64,000 nucleotides of DNA from a bacterium (GTDB lineage Bacteria > Cyanobacteriota > Vampirovibrionia > Obscuribacterales > Obscuribacteraceae). Positions within the stretch are counted from its first letter, which is position 1. Each line of letters begins with the position of its first letter. The stretch spans positions 124,001-188,000 of the forward strand of contig JAGOSY010000005.1 in assembly GCA_018062085.1 (NCBI GenBank), in the 5' to 3' direction. A program made the translations under genes and the position numbers. Under the pieces are notes generated by a model. It was given only the letters and a program-made list of their open reading frames with translations, did not search any database and was not told where the DNA came from. This document shows positions 16,513 through 23,968 of this stretch, one piece after another.

Positions 16513-17865
16513 TCAGTTTGGTTTAAAAGTTAAATTGACGTTTGCTTTATTGATAGTCGAGAGATATTTGGCCAGGTCTTTTAGTTCTTCGTCACGTCCC
16601 GTCAGCGGTGGCATGATTCCTAGATACTGATTCTTTTCAGGGTTAGTCTCTCTCAGCATGGTCAAGAAGCCGTATATTGCCTCTTCATCGCGTTCGCCCA
16701 AGAGCTTTTTCATGCTGCGATAGCCGGTGGGAGTGTGACAGCTCATGCACTGGTAGCGAAACATCACTTCGCCTCGCTGTTCATTATTTTCCCCTTGAGC
16801 CGTGCAAGCCTTTGACCAGACGCCGGCGTTGAGGAAGCCCTCTTGGCTTAAGCGCGCCACGTCTTCTTTGCGTATACCGTTGGAGTAAACGTAGTTGTAG
16901 ACAACATATGGTTTGCGCAAAAGCTCGCGCATGTACTCAGTCGAACCAGTGGCTGCCAGGCCGCACGCCAAGAAGAGTATGGCAATGCGGAAGGTGAAGC
17001 CTTTAGGGTTGAGATACGGTCCAAAGTAGGCGAAGAGCACAATGGTGCCTGAGAGAATCAAGCTTAAATAGAGCGTTCTGGCGAGAATAGAGAAGTTTCC
17101 CACACCAGAAGATTGGATGCCGGTGAAAATTGTCGACATCGTGGCTTGGGGCACGTTAGCAATGTACCAATAAGCCACTAGTGGCCCCAGTAAGAAGATA
17201 GGCAGAAGCCACTTGGCGCAATACTTGGCCATATAGACACGCAGCTCTTCATCTTTCAGTCTCGATGACGTCACCAAGGCGTACATGCCAGCGATGGCAA
17301 ACATGATAAGCAGGCGCATAATCAGTGATGGAAAATATGTGGGGTTGAGGAAGCCGTCAAACCAATAGTGGGTTTTGAGCCATTCTCCTGGTGTGAGCAT
17401 GAAGGTGAGAATGCCGTTGATGATTACCAACGTCATAATTGAAAGGAAGCAATAGAGTTTCGCTAAGAATAGGTGCTGCTCTTTGCTTACTTTGTCCCAT
17501 GAATAATAATAGACAAATACTGTAGCTAGTTCGGCGGCGAAGAATAGATATTCAAGAGCCCAGGCTAGGGTGAAGTTCTGAATGAGAATGGCTGTACCGT
17601 CTGGATTTACCAGGGCGATTGCCCACCAGATGGCAACGCCAGTGACTGCTCCTGATACCGAAGTTAGTATCATGAAAAAACGCGAGTGGCTTTTCAGATA
17701 TTCATAGATTCGGTCGTCTTTTCTTTTGTAAGCTAACCCTTCGGTAATGGCTAAGAAGGCGCCGCCACCAACAGCAAAGTGTGATAGATAAATGTGGATG
17801 ATGGCGATTATTCCGATAATCCAACCACCGCCTAAATAAGGCACAATCCAGACTGGATAATTCAT
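16513..17865 (-). CDS. Cytochrome bd-like membrane subunit fused to a cytochrome c domain
   Basis: 450 residues. About eight membrane helices come first, with His24 and His29 in IIHIYLSHFAVGGGAFLA, resembling cytochrome bd subunit I-like proteins. After residue 350 a monoheme cytochrome c domain has CMSCH at 373-377 and a possible Met ligand in GIMPPLTG. The start overlaps the cytochrome b stop as ATGA. It is the last gene of a four-gene operon with cytochrome b, Rieske and a second bd-like subunit. I infer that the c domain receives electrons from the Rieske cluster. No dedicated terminal oxidase is encoded nearby. Confidence 0.8.
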   Translation of the reverse strand: MNYPVWIVPYLGGGWIIGIIAIIHIYLSHFAVGGGAFLAITEGLAYKRKDDRIYEYLKSHSRFFMILTSVSGAVTGVAIWWAIALVNPDGTAILIQNFTLAWALEYLFFAAELATVFVYYYSWDKVSKEQHLFLAKLYCFLSIMTLVIINGILTFMLTPGEWLKTHYWFDGFLNPTYFPSLIMRLLIMFAIAGMYALVTSSRLKDEELRVYMAKYCAKWLLPIFLLGPLVAYWYIANVPQATMSTIFTGIQSSGVGNFSILARTLYLSLILSGTIVLFAYFGPYLNPKGFTFRIAILFLACGLAATGSTEYMRELLRKPYVVYNYVYSNGIRKEDVARLSQEGFLNAGVWSKACTAQGENNEQRGEVMFRYQCMSCHTPTGYRSMKKLLGERDEEAIYGFLTMLRETNPEKNQYLGIMPPLTGRDEELKDLAKYLSTINKANVNLTFKPN

Positions 17866-18962
17866 GACAGGGCTCCCCAGATTGTAAATGCGATTATGCC
17901 GAGTAACAAGACCAGGCCATAATAAGTAGCTATTTTGGCTTTGCCAGCCGATTCACCCTTGTCAAAGAAGGGCACTATGACCATGCCTGAGCAGGCCACC
18001 ATCATTAACAAGGCGCCGAATAATTCGCCTTCGATGGGGCCAATATGAGGGGGGACAAGTTTCAAGAATTGGAACGGTGCTAGGAAATACCATTCGGGTT
18101 TAATGCCAATTGGAGCTGCACCAAATGGGTCAGCTTCTGGCCCAAGACCCCATGGGTAGAGAGTTACTAGGGCGGCCAGTCCGTTTAAGGCAAGCAACCA
18201 AACTAGCAAATCTTTGAGAAAGAAGTTGGGGAAGAATTTCTCGTAAGTGCGCTTTGCCGCTTCAAGCTTTTTGAAATAGCCCGGCTCTGACATGCCATGC
18301 ATTTGTACGAAGAGCAGGTGCAATGCCATTAAGCCCAGGCAAAGCAGTGGTAGCACGGCCACGTGGATCATAAAGAAGCGGCTCAGTGTTCCTTGGCCTA
18401 TGTTATGACCACCCCGCAGCATTGAAGCCGCAGCTTCGCCAAATACTGGCATTTTTGAAGCAATGTCGAGGCCGATCTTAGTGGCAAAGAACGAAACGTC
18501 GTCCCAAGGTAAGAGATAGCCGGTAAAGCCAAAACCAAGGCAGATCACTAAAAGTATTAGGCCTGAGTACCAGGTGAATTCTCTGGGCTTGCGATAGGCC
18601 TTCATAAAGTATGCGCTAAATAGATGACCTGCTAAAACGGCAATGAGTAAATTGGCCCCCCAGCTGTGAATTGAGCGAAAGAACCAGCCGAAGTCGACTT
18701 GTGAGTTGATTCTGAGAATGCTGGCGTGGGCCGCTTCAAGGCCGGGTACGTAGTAGACCATTAGCAGAATGCCGCTGGCGAATTGAATTACCATGAGCAT
18801 CAGGGCAATGCCGCCTGCGTAGTACCAGACCGAATTTTTGTGAATTGGTACTTGCTTTTTCTGGGCGAACTTAAAGGCCGCTTCAAGCCCCAGGCGCTCA
18901 TCGAGCCATTGCAGCAGACCGTCCTTTTTTTTGCTACTTGCTTTTTCAGTACCACTTGTCAC
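17862..18962 (-). CDS. Cytochrome b of a Rieske/cytochrome b complex, b6 and subunit IV fused
   Basis: 366 residues from a GTG start. Heme ligands are H99 and H113 (13 residues between) and H200 and H215 (14 between); the 13/14 spacing is that of cytochrome b6 rather than mitochondrial cytochrome b. The Qo motif PEWY is at 289-292. The Cys that binds the extra heme in b6f and in Bacillus QcrB is absent: the corresponding segment reads VWYYAGG. The protein is a fusion of b6 and subunit IV with seven or eight helices. It oxidises quinol, probably menaquinol, in the membrane. Confidence 0.9.
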   Translation of the reverse strand: MTSGTEKASSKKKDGLLQWLDERLGLEAAFKFAQKKQVPIHKNSVWYYAGGIALMLMVIQFASGILLMVYYVPGLEAAHASILRINSQVDFGWFFRSIHSWGANLLIAVLAGHLFSAYFMKAYRKPREFTWYSGLILLVICLGFGFTGYLLPWDDVSFFATKIGLDIASKMPVFGEAAASMLRGGHNIGQGTLSRFFMIHVAVLPLLCLGLMALHLLFVQMHGMSEPGYFKKLEAAKRTYEKFFPNFFLKDLLVWLLALNGLAALVTLYPWGLGPEADPFGAAPIGIKPEWYFLAPFQFLKLVPPHIGPIEGELFGALLMMVACSGMVIVPFFDKGESAGKAKIATYYGLVLLLGIIAFTIWGALS

Positions 18963-18980
18963 GACAGGTTCCCCGTACTT

Positions 18981-19709
18981 TTAGACTTTCGAAACGATTA
19001 TTTTGTCTTTTACTACTTCTACTTTTAGTGCCAACAGTGGCTTTGGTGGCGGACCTGCTATGTTCTTTCCGCTGGAAGGGTCATAGCAACCGCCGTGGCA
19101 GGCGCACCAGATCAGATCTTTTTCTGGTCTGAATTGCACAGTGCAGCCAAGGTGGGTGCACACTGCACTAAAGGCGTGAAACTCTCCGTCTTTAGTGTGG
19201 GTGATCAAGGCTGGCATACTGCCAAACTTGAAGTTCTTTCCTGAACCAGGTGGTAGATCTTTGATGTCGCCAACTGTGACGCTTGATACTTTACTTTCCG
19301 GCTCGTCGCCACCGTTAGGGGTGAGATAGCTGTAAATTGGATAGGCCGCCATCAGTGCCCAGACACCACCAACGCATGGTACTGCTGCTCTAAGAAACTG
19401 ACTGCGACTGCACTTGTCAGTGCCATCTTCAGCGCTAGACTCTGCTTTGCTGGTACCGCCGCATCCGCCATGGGAGCCGCAGCCAGTAGCCACGTGTTCG
19501 TTGCTATTGCCGTTAGTGCTGCACTCTTCAGAGTTAGATTTCTCAGTGCTGGATTTGTCGTCGTGACAGCCGCCAGCGCCGTCGCAACTAGAGCTGCCAC
19601 TTGCTGAACTGCCGCAGGGCGAGGGACTGCAAGAACTGTCCTTTGCTGAGCCGCCGCAGCCGCCGTGCTCGTGCTTCTCACTATTTTCTTCTGCTTTCTG
19701 CTCTTCCAT
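18981..19709 (-). CDS. Rieske iron-sulfur protein with Cys/Ser/Gly-rich N-terminal extension
   Basis: 242 residues. Box 1 CTHLGC (184-189) and box 2 CACHGGC (202-208) hold the two Cys and two His ligands and the disulfide pair of a [2Fe-2S] Rieske cluster. One membrane anchor lies at about 106-128. The first 100 residues are unusual: nine Cys (18, 27, 32, 42, 48, 63, 77, 83, 100) among Ser, Gly, His and Lys, on the cytoplasmic side. The start shares one base with the preceding stop (TAATG). Function of the extension is unknown; metal binding is conceivable. Confidence 0.92.
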   Translation of the reverse strand: MEEQKAEENSEKHEHGGCGGSAKDSSCSPSPCGSSASGSSSCDGAGGCHDDKSSTEKSNSEECSTNGNSNEHVATGCGSHGGCGGTSKAESSAEDGTDKCSRSQFLRAAVPCVGGVWALMAAYPIYSYLTPNGGDEPESKVSSVTVGDIKDLPPGSGKNFKFGSMPALITHTKDGEFHAFSAVCTHLGCTVQFRPEKDLIWCACHGGCYDPSSGKNIAGPPPKPLLALKVEVVKDKIIVSKV

Positions 19710-20863
19710 TACGCAACCTTTTCAATTTGTGGATTGTGCGCCATATAGATTGTCTTACCGAGCCAGGCTAAGTAAGCAATCAGTGCCACCGCCGACAGTA
19801 CGAAAACAATTAGCAAATCCCACTGGGTTGAAACTTGTACCGACTCGGGTTGAATGTATGGACTGACCATAAAATGCCTGAGTTGGTGACGATTGACGAT
19901 CATGGCCAATACACAGAGAATTCCGGCTGTCATGCCGCTGGTGAATGCTGCCGCAGAGCCTTTGAATGCAGCGAATATAGTTCCAGCTAGTGACGCTAGC
20001 ATCAGTACCATCGATACTCCGAATACGCCTGTGGCGAGAGTATCGGTCCCCATAAATTTGTGCATGGTGTCGTGTCCGAGGCTATACATGAACCAGAGAC
20101 CGACAGGAATTTGCAATAGAGTGTAGAAAATGTAGATGGCCGAGCCGCGCTTGATTAACCAGGCGCTGTAGTCGTTGTCTTTCTTGTTCCAGTAGAGGCC
20201 GTACATACCAACCAGCAAACCGGCCACAGCTAGAGCGCCAATGAGCATGTGTAAGTAGCGAGGTGGCACTTGTGGATCGGCTGTGTTGAGATTGAGGCCG
20301 TTGGCGCTATGTTGATAGAGTGCCATCCATTTTTCAGGGTGCAACATCAGTGTCATGTTGTTGCTAAAGATAAAGCCGATAACTGCCATCATTGCCACTG
20401 ATATTAGTAATACTAGCGGCCCAAATTTTGCTTTGGGATATTTGCTGCTGTCTTCAGATGCGCTTGGCGAGGCTTTGTAAACGACCCAGTAAAGAAGGAA
20501 GTATGCCACGAGCAATATAAAGATTATGGCGAACCACGGAACAGCAATTAGCACCGATGACGTGTAGAACATTGGACCGTAGATCAGCTGCACAAAAAGC
20601 AAAGGCACAATGCCTTGGGTAATTGCTACTGAAGTATAGATGGGCAGCCCTTTTGCCAGGCCGCGGCCAATTCTATATTCATATGAGTTTTTGTCTTTTA
20701 GACCCTTCGCTAAAAAAATTGCTGCGAGGAAAGTTCCTCCCAGCATAAAGTTCATAGGAATGGCGTGCAGAAAGAAGCCTAATATAAGGAGCGTTTGCAG
20801 GAGCCACAACGGGGCAGGAAAAGGCAGTGCCTGATAGTGTGGAATAAGGGAGTGCGGGTCCAT
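19709..20863 (-). CDS. Cytochrome bd-like polytopic membrane subunit
   Basis: 384 residues with about nine hydrophobic helices and no c-type heme motif. The second helix contains LHAIPMNFMLGGTFLAAIF, which matches the HIYLSHFAVGGGAFLA segment of the 450-residue subunit at the end of the operon, so the two are distant paralogues; the second His is Asn38 here. First gene of the operon, immediately followed by the Rieske gene. It may bind heme b or quinone or act as a structural core of the complex. Homologues are often labelled cytochrome ubiquinol oxidase subunit I-like. Confidence 0.7.
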   Translation of the reverse strand: MDPHSLIPHYQALPFPAPLWLLQTLLILGFFLHAIPMNFMLGGTFLAAIFLAKGLKDKNSYEYRIGRGLAKGLPIYTSVAITQGIVPLLFVQLIYGPMFYTSSVLIAVPWFAIIFILLVAYFLLYWVVYKASPSASEDSSKYPKAKFGPLVLLISVAMMAVIGFIFSNNMTLMLHPEKWMALYQHSANGLNLNTADPQVPPRYLHMLIGALAVAGLLVGMYGLYWNKKDNDYSAWLIKRGSAIYIFYTLLQIPVGLWFMYSLGHDTMHKFMGTDTLATGVFGVSMVLMLASLAGTIFAAFKGSAAAFTSGMTAGILCVLAMIVNRHQLRHFMVSPYIQPESVQVSTQWDLLIVFVLSAVALIAYLAWLGKTIYMAHNPQIEKVA

Positions 20864-21004
20864 TTGTGTGTTACCTTTCAGTCATGCTATCTCTTGCGGC
20901 CACAACTGGCGATGCTTTAAGCGTGAAGACTGAAGGTATAATGGCAGCGTTGGGTAGCCGCTACATCAACCTGCGGGCTTACGCCTGTGATGCATTGTCG
21001 GCGG

Positions 21005-21022
21005 TGAGAAAACTGGTTCTCA
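21005..21022. promoter_or_regulatory. Inverted repeat upstream of the PepSY gene
   Basis: TGAGAA (21005-21010) and TTCTCA (21017-21022) with a 6-base centre lie 76 bases before the PepSY start, in the 234-bp divergent space after the respiratory operon. The arms resemble those of Fur boxes but the spacing is not canonical. An open frame at 20866-21087 has no ribosome binding site or recognisable sequence and is not called. Confidence 0.4.
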
Positions 21023-21097
21023 TCCTTGAGGATGATTCGGTTACCGATTTGCCTAGATTGTTACGAGAGCTTCATTACGCAACGTAAATTGGACTCA

Positions 21098-22264
21098 ATG
21101 AGAAGTATTCGAAAAGCAGTCCTGTTTCTTCATCTCTGCATTGGTCTAGTGCTTGGACTTTATTTCAGTCTGCTGGGTTTGACTGGTAGTGCCCTTCTTT
21201 TCAAGGGGGAGTTACACCGTCTCTTTAACCCATCTTTTTATTATGTTGTCCCTCCTGAAAATAGCTCTCGACTATCACTGGACAAATTGGCTCAGGTTTT
21301 TAAAGAGCACCATCCTGATATTTCGATTGCTTCGCTTGGTCTACCTGTTGCTGCTAGGGATGTTTTGATTGTCGGCTATAGGACGGCTGAGCCCGGGCAA
21401 AAGAAGGGTCAATCAATGCAGGCGTTGATTGATCCTTATACAGGCAAGGTAATCACCGAGCAACATAGCGGTGGCTGGTTCTTTCGTACTTTGCATAATT
21501 TGCATGCCAAGCTTTTGCTTGATGATCTTGGCGAGGATATTCATCGCTATGGTGTGCTGGCTATATTTGTGCTGTTGCTCTCTGGCGTCTGGCTCTGGTG
21601 GTCGTCTATTACTGGTCTTGTCGAACCGCTTAAGATGTCAAAAGTACTGAGCCAATTCAAGCAGAAAGTCACAGTCAAGCTGAATGGCTCTTTCAATCGC
21701 AAAGTTTTTGATATTCACAATGTTGTTGGATTTTTCGCTGCTGGAATATTGTTTGTCTTGTCTTTGACTGCGTCCAGTGACCTCTGGCACGAACAGGCCG
21801 TGGCGATTGTCGCTGGATTGACCGGTGGGCCAGTGGAGGCTGAACGGAAAGGTGCGCAGGGGCAACAATCTGAAGGTAAGGACATGGCACCTTCCTACGA
21901 TGCGATGCTGGCTGCTGCTAATCATGCTCTACCAAATATGGTGGCAGTTGCAATTACGGATAAGTTGGGGGTACGTATGATTAGCCCCGGAGGCTCTTAT
22001 CTAGTGCCTTATGTAGTGCCTCGTTGCATTACTGTCTTTTTCAATAAATCGGATGCTAGATTGCTGCGAGTTGAAGACCCAGCGAAGCTGCCCCTTGGTC
22101 AACAAATCATGGCTTGGTTGCTACCCATTCACTTTGGTCAGTGGGGACCTGGTATTAGCTATTATTTTGTCAAAGCAGTATGGTTCGTCGCCGGACTGTG
22201 CCCAAGTATTTTGTTTGGCAGCGGTGTGATGATGTTTATGCTGAAGCGTGGTGCTAAGTTCTAG
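21098..22264 (+). CDS. PepSY-associated transmembrane protein
   Basis: 388 residues from ATG 21098. Helices near residues 8-33 (LHLCIGLVLGLYFSLLGLTGSALLF), 150-175, 205-225 and 355-378, with a periplasmic PepSY-like segment (LIDPYTGKVITEQHSGGWFFRTLHNLHAKLLL) form the PepSY_TM pattern. Such proteins are frequently iron-regulated and some are ferric-siderophore reductases; conserved His in RTLHNLHAKL and HRYGVLAIF could ligate heme. The substrate here is unknown and no siderophore receptor is adjacent. Confidence 0.85.
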   Translation: MRSIRKAVLFLHLCIGLVLGLYFSLLGLTGSALLFKGELHRLFNPSFYYVVPPENSSRLSLDKLAQVFKEHHPDISIASLGLPVAARDVLIVGYRTAEPGQKKGQSMQALIDPYTGKVITEQHSGGWFFRTLHNLHAKLLLDDLGEDIHRYGVLAIFVLLLSGVWLWWSSITGLVEPLKMSKVLSQFKQKVTVKLNGSFNRKVFDIHNVVGFFAAGILFVLSLTASSDLWHEQAVAIVAGLTGGPVEAERKGAQGQQSEGKDMAPSYDAMLAAANHALPNMVAVAITDKLGVRMISPGGSYLVPYVVPRCITVFFNKSDARLLRVEDPAKLPLGQQIMAWLLPIHFGQWGPGISYYFVKAVWFVAGLCPSILFGSGVMMFMLKRGAKF

Positions 22265-22280
22265 TGAGTGTTGCTAAAAG

Positions 22281-22343
22281 TGGTTTCCAAAACTGGTTTC
22301 CAAAACTGTCAGATTTTTATAAGAAAAACTGACAGTTTTGGAA
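22281..22343. repeat. Tandem repeat merging into a long hairpin
   Basis: TGGTTTCCAAAAC occurs twice in tandem (22281-22293 and 22294-22306). The second copy begins a 15-bp arm, TTCCAAAACTGTCAG (22298-22312), that pairs perfectly with CTGACAGTTTTGGAA (22329-22343); the loop itself can pair TTTTT with AAAAA. It lies between the convergent ends of the PepSY gene and the 22415 gene, so it may serve as a bidirectional terminator although no T-tract follows. Confidence 0.7.
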
Positions 22344-22414
22344 GTGCTTAGGTGTTGTGGTATGAGTAATTTATGATTGAAGCGATTTTTGGAAAGAGCT
22401 TTTCATTCCGCATC

Positions 22415-22843
22415 TTAGTTGCTTGCGCTTTCGTCTCCATAAATCTTCGCCACTTTATCTCGTACAGCTTGAAAGCCTTGCCAGCCTTCGTCTGAAGGAT
22501 TGTGTGGATCGATTAACTGGCTCGTCGAGCAGTCAATTAATGACCACTTGTTGGGATTTGCAAATTTTAGTAGCGATGGAATTGGGTGGCCGTTGCCTCT
22601 TACGTGCACCATAAATGATTCAATTGGATCTTCTTTGCCGGTATTGAATTCAAAGGAAAATTCGTCACCAGTATAGATTCCCCATGTGGGGTCTGACCAG
22701 TCTACGCCGGGCAGTGCATGAGTTATGAGATGGCGCACTTCCTCCGCTGAGCCTAACGGATCGGCATTCTGATCTTCTGGTAGTTCTTCTAGGTCTTCGG
22801 GTGGCTTGCCACCAAAGTTCAATACCATTACGTCCCAGCTCAT
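22415..22843 (-). CDS. Conserved protein of unknown function in the ArsR operon
   Basis: The ATG at 22843 overlaps the preceding TGA (ATGA); an ATG at 22855 is possible but sits on its ribosome binding site. 142 residues, soluble, beginning MSWDVMVLNFGGKPPEDLEELPED, with DWSDPTWGIYTGDEFSFEFNTG and SFMVHVRGNGHPIPSL. Proteins with this layout occur in several phyla, but I do not recognise a named family. Third gene of the arsR-arsI-like operon; link to arsenic or cadmium is by position only. Confidence 0.7.
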   Translation of the reverse strand: MSWDVMVLNFGGKPPEDLEELPEDQNADPLGSAEEVRHLITHALPGVDWSDPTWGIYTGDEFSFEFNTGKEDPIESFMVHVRGNGHPIPSLLKFANPNKWSLIDCSTSQLIDPHNPSDEGWQGFQAVRDKVAKIYGDESASN

Positions 22844-23376
22844 GAGCTTTTGCATTCCTTTTTGGTGAGACTAATACTGATTGGTTGATTTTCTGAGATC
22901 ACTGAAGACTTACCCGATTCTGGGGCGCAGCAAGCTGAGGCCTGCGCTGCTGGAAGTCCGGCCAGTTCGCGAGGTCCGGCCAGTCCAGGAAGTTCAGCAT
23001 CTTCGCCATAGGTAGTAGCCATGTCGGTTGTGTGAAAGCTTTCCCAGGCAATTCCTTGGGGGTCGTGTACCCAAGTTTTGTCTGCCTTGGCGTAACAGCA
23101 AGTTGTTTGTTCTTGTTCCAGAATTGGTTGCTGTGCTTTTTTCAAGCGCATTGATATTTCGTTTAGTGAGTCTGCATTTTCGACTTGTATGCCTAAATGG
23201 TCAAGACCAGGCTCTCTGCCGCGGGTTGAGATGGCAAAGTTGATGCGGGGGTCATCGAGCATCCATTTGGCATAGTCTTCTTTTGTCACGGTTGGAGCGG
23301 CATCAAAAAACGTTGAATAGAATTGAATCGACTGCTCTAGATTTGCCACGGCTACATGCACGTGAAATCTTTTCAT
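22840..23376 (-). CDS. arsI: ArsI/CadI-like vicinal oxygen chelate (glyoxalase-fold) protein
   Basis: 178 residues from the ATG at 23376 (GGAGG nine bases upstream, ATGA overlap with arsR). The VOC fold reads FHVHVAVANLEQSIQFYSTFF, DYAKWMLDDPRINFAIS and LDHLGIQVENADSL, and the vicinal Cys pair in TTCCYAKADKTWVHDPQG is the organoarsenical site of ArsI C-As lyases and is shared with CadI. A second CC pair lies near the C-terminus (ASACCAPES). ArsI cleaves methyl or aryl groups from trivalent organoarsenicals; CadI is cadmium-induced. The choice between them is not settled by sequence alone. Confidence 0.8.
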   Translation of the reverse strand: MKRFHVHVAVANLEQSIQFYSTFFDAAPTVTKEDYAKWMLDDPRINFAISTRGREPGLDHLGIQVENADSLNEISMRLKKAQQPILEQEQTTCCYAKADKTWVHDPQGIAWESFHTTDMATTYGEDAELPGLAGPRELAGLPAAQASACCAPESGKSSVISENQPISISLTKKECKSS

Positions 23377-23699
23377 TGGCATTTTCCTCCATCTTTATCG
23401 TCATTATTTTCGCTTTCTTCGGCGCAGCAATTTTCAAGCATAAAGCTCATCAGCTGCTGCATTTGATCGTAATTTGCTGAATAAATAATTGAGCGACTCT
23501 CGCGTCTTGGCACTATTAAACCGGCGCTGCTCAATTCTTTTAGGTGAAAAGACATAGTGGCCGCAGGCATGGCGAAGTGGCTGCTTAGTTCTCCGGCTGC
23601 CATTCCTTTTTGACCTTTGCGCACCAAGAGCCTAAAGATCTCTAGCCTGGTTTCATGGGCCAAGGCAGATAGAGCGTTTGCGGCTGTATTCGTTTTCAT
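23373..23699 (-). CDS. ArsR/SmtB-family transcriptional regulator
   Basis: 108 residues starting MKTNTAANALSALAHETRLEIFRLLVRKG. The winged HTH includes ELSSHFAMPAATMSFHLKELSSAGLI and VPRRESRSIIYSANY. The usual ArsR metal site ELCVC is absent from the recognition region; instead the C-terminus has ENCCAEES and a final Cys (GGKCQ), as in ArsR types with C-terminal Cys ligands. It is the first gene of the operon and probably binds the inverted repeat over its own promoter. The start lies at the predicted transcription start, so the mRNA may be leaderless. Confidence 0.88.
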   Translation of the reverse strand: MKTNTAANALSALAHETRLEIFRLLVRKGQKGMAAGELSSHFAMPAATMSFHLKELSSAGLIVPRRESRSIIYSANYDQMQQLMSFMLENCCAEESENNDDKDGGKCQ

Positions 23700-23734
23700 A
23701 TTTCCAATATAGTCGAAATGACCAAGGGAGTCAA
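23700..23734 (-). promoter_or_regulatory. Promoter and probable operator of the arsR operon
   Basis: On the minus strand TTGACT (23734-23729) and TATATT (23711-23706) are separated by exactly 17 bases. ATTTC (23719-23715) and GAAAT (23704-23700) form an inverted repeat over the -10 box, a suitable ArsR site. Only six bases, GGAAAT, separate the -10 box from the arsR ATG. Confidence 0.75.
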
Positions 23735-23827
23735 CCACAACCTTAAACATTCGTAGTAAGTGCTTGCCATCCGTCCGGGGCGATGTTAACCTCAGCTCAG
23801 TTAATGTTTCGCAGGTTTCTATACGAA

Positions 23828-23884
23828 ATGACCGCTCGCCACCACCACCATCATCATCATATGTTTCTCGATGGAGCGGACTAG
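23828..23884 (+). CDS. hisL: his operon leader peptide with seven consecutive His codons
   Basis: ATG 23828 opens an 18-codon frame: MTAR, seven His (three CAC and four CAT at 23840-23860), MFLDGAD, TAG at 23882. Two upstream ATGs at 23804 and 23783 are in the same frame and could give 26- or 33-residue versions; none has a strong ribosome binding site. In histidine operons of enterobacteria such a peptide senses charged tRNA-His: stalling at the His codons favours an antiterminator. The adjacent terminator and hisG support the same role here. Confidence 0.88.
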   Translation: MTARHHHHHHHMFLDGAD

Positions 23885-23945
23885 CAGCCACCTTGCGTTT
23901 ACGCACGAAACTGTTTAGAGCTCGCTCCCTGCGGGCTCTTTTTTT
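23873..23945 (+). terminator. his attenuator: terminator hairpin with competing antiterminator
   Basis: Terminator stem AGAGCTCGC (23917-23925) pairs with GCGGGCTCT (23931-23939), one G-U pair, loop TCCCT, and seven T follow (23939-23945). The 5' arm can instead be sequestered: GGAGCG at 23873-23878, in the last codons of hisL, is complementary to CGCTCC at 23923-23928. A ribosome finishing hisL would cover GGAGCG and allow termination; one stalled at the His run would leave much of it free. The terminator ends 24 bases before hisG. Confidence 0.85.
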
Positions 23946-23968
23946 ATGCAATTTTTGAGGATGTGAAT

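Noticed and set aside
19352..19681. 109-codon minus-strand frame inside the Rieske gene
   Set aside because: It is a frame-shifted reading of the Cys/Ser-rich extension with Ala-rich composition; the Rieske frame has the cofactor motifs.
21005..21022. Fur box upstream of the PepSY gene
   Set aside because: The half-sites are similar but the 6-base centre does not fit the 7-1-7 or hexamer array of known Fur sites; kept only as an unassigned inverted repeat.
20866..21087. 73-codon open frame between the respiratory operon and the PepSY gene
   Set aside because: No ribosome binding site, no recognisable sequence, and it covers the divergent promoter region.
23840..23860. The CAC/CAT run taken as a simple trinucleotide repeat
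   Set aside because: Its frame has a start and a stop codon, and a U-tailed terminator and hisG follow directly, so a leader peptide is the better explanation.
23764..23958. 64-codon frame overlapping the hisL region
   Set aside because: It is in another frame than the His run, lacks a ribosome binding site and runs through the terminator hairpin.
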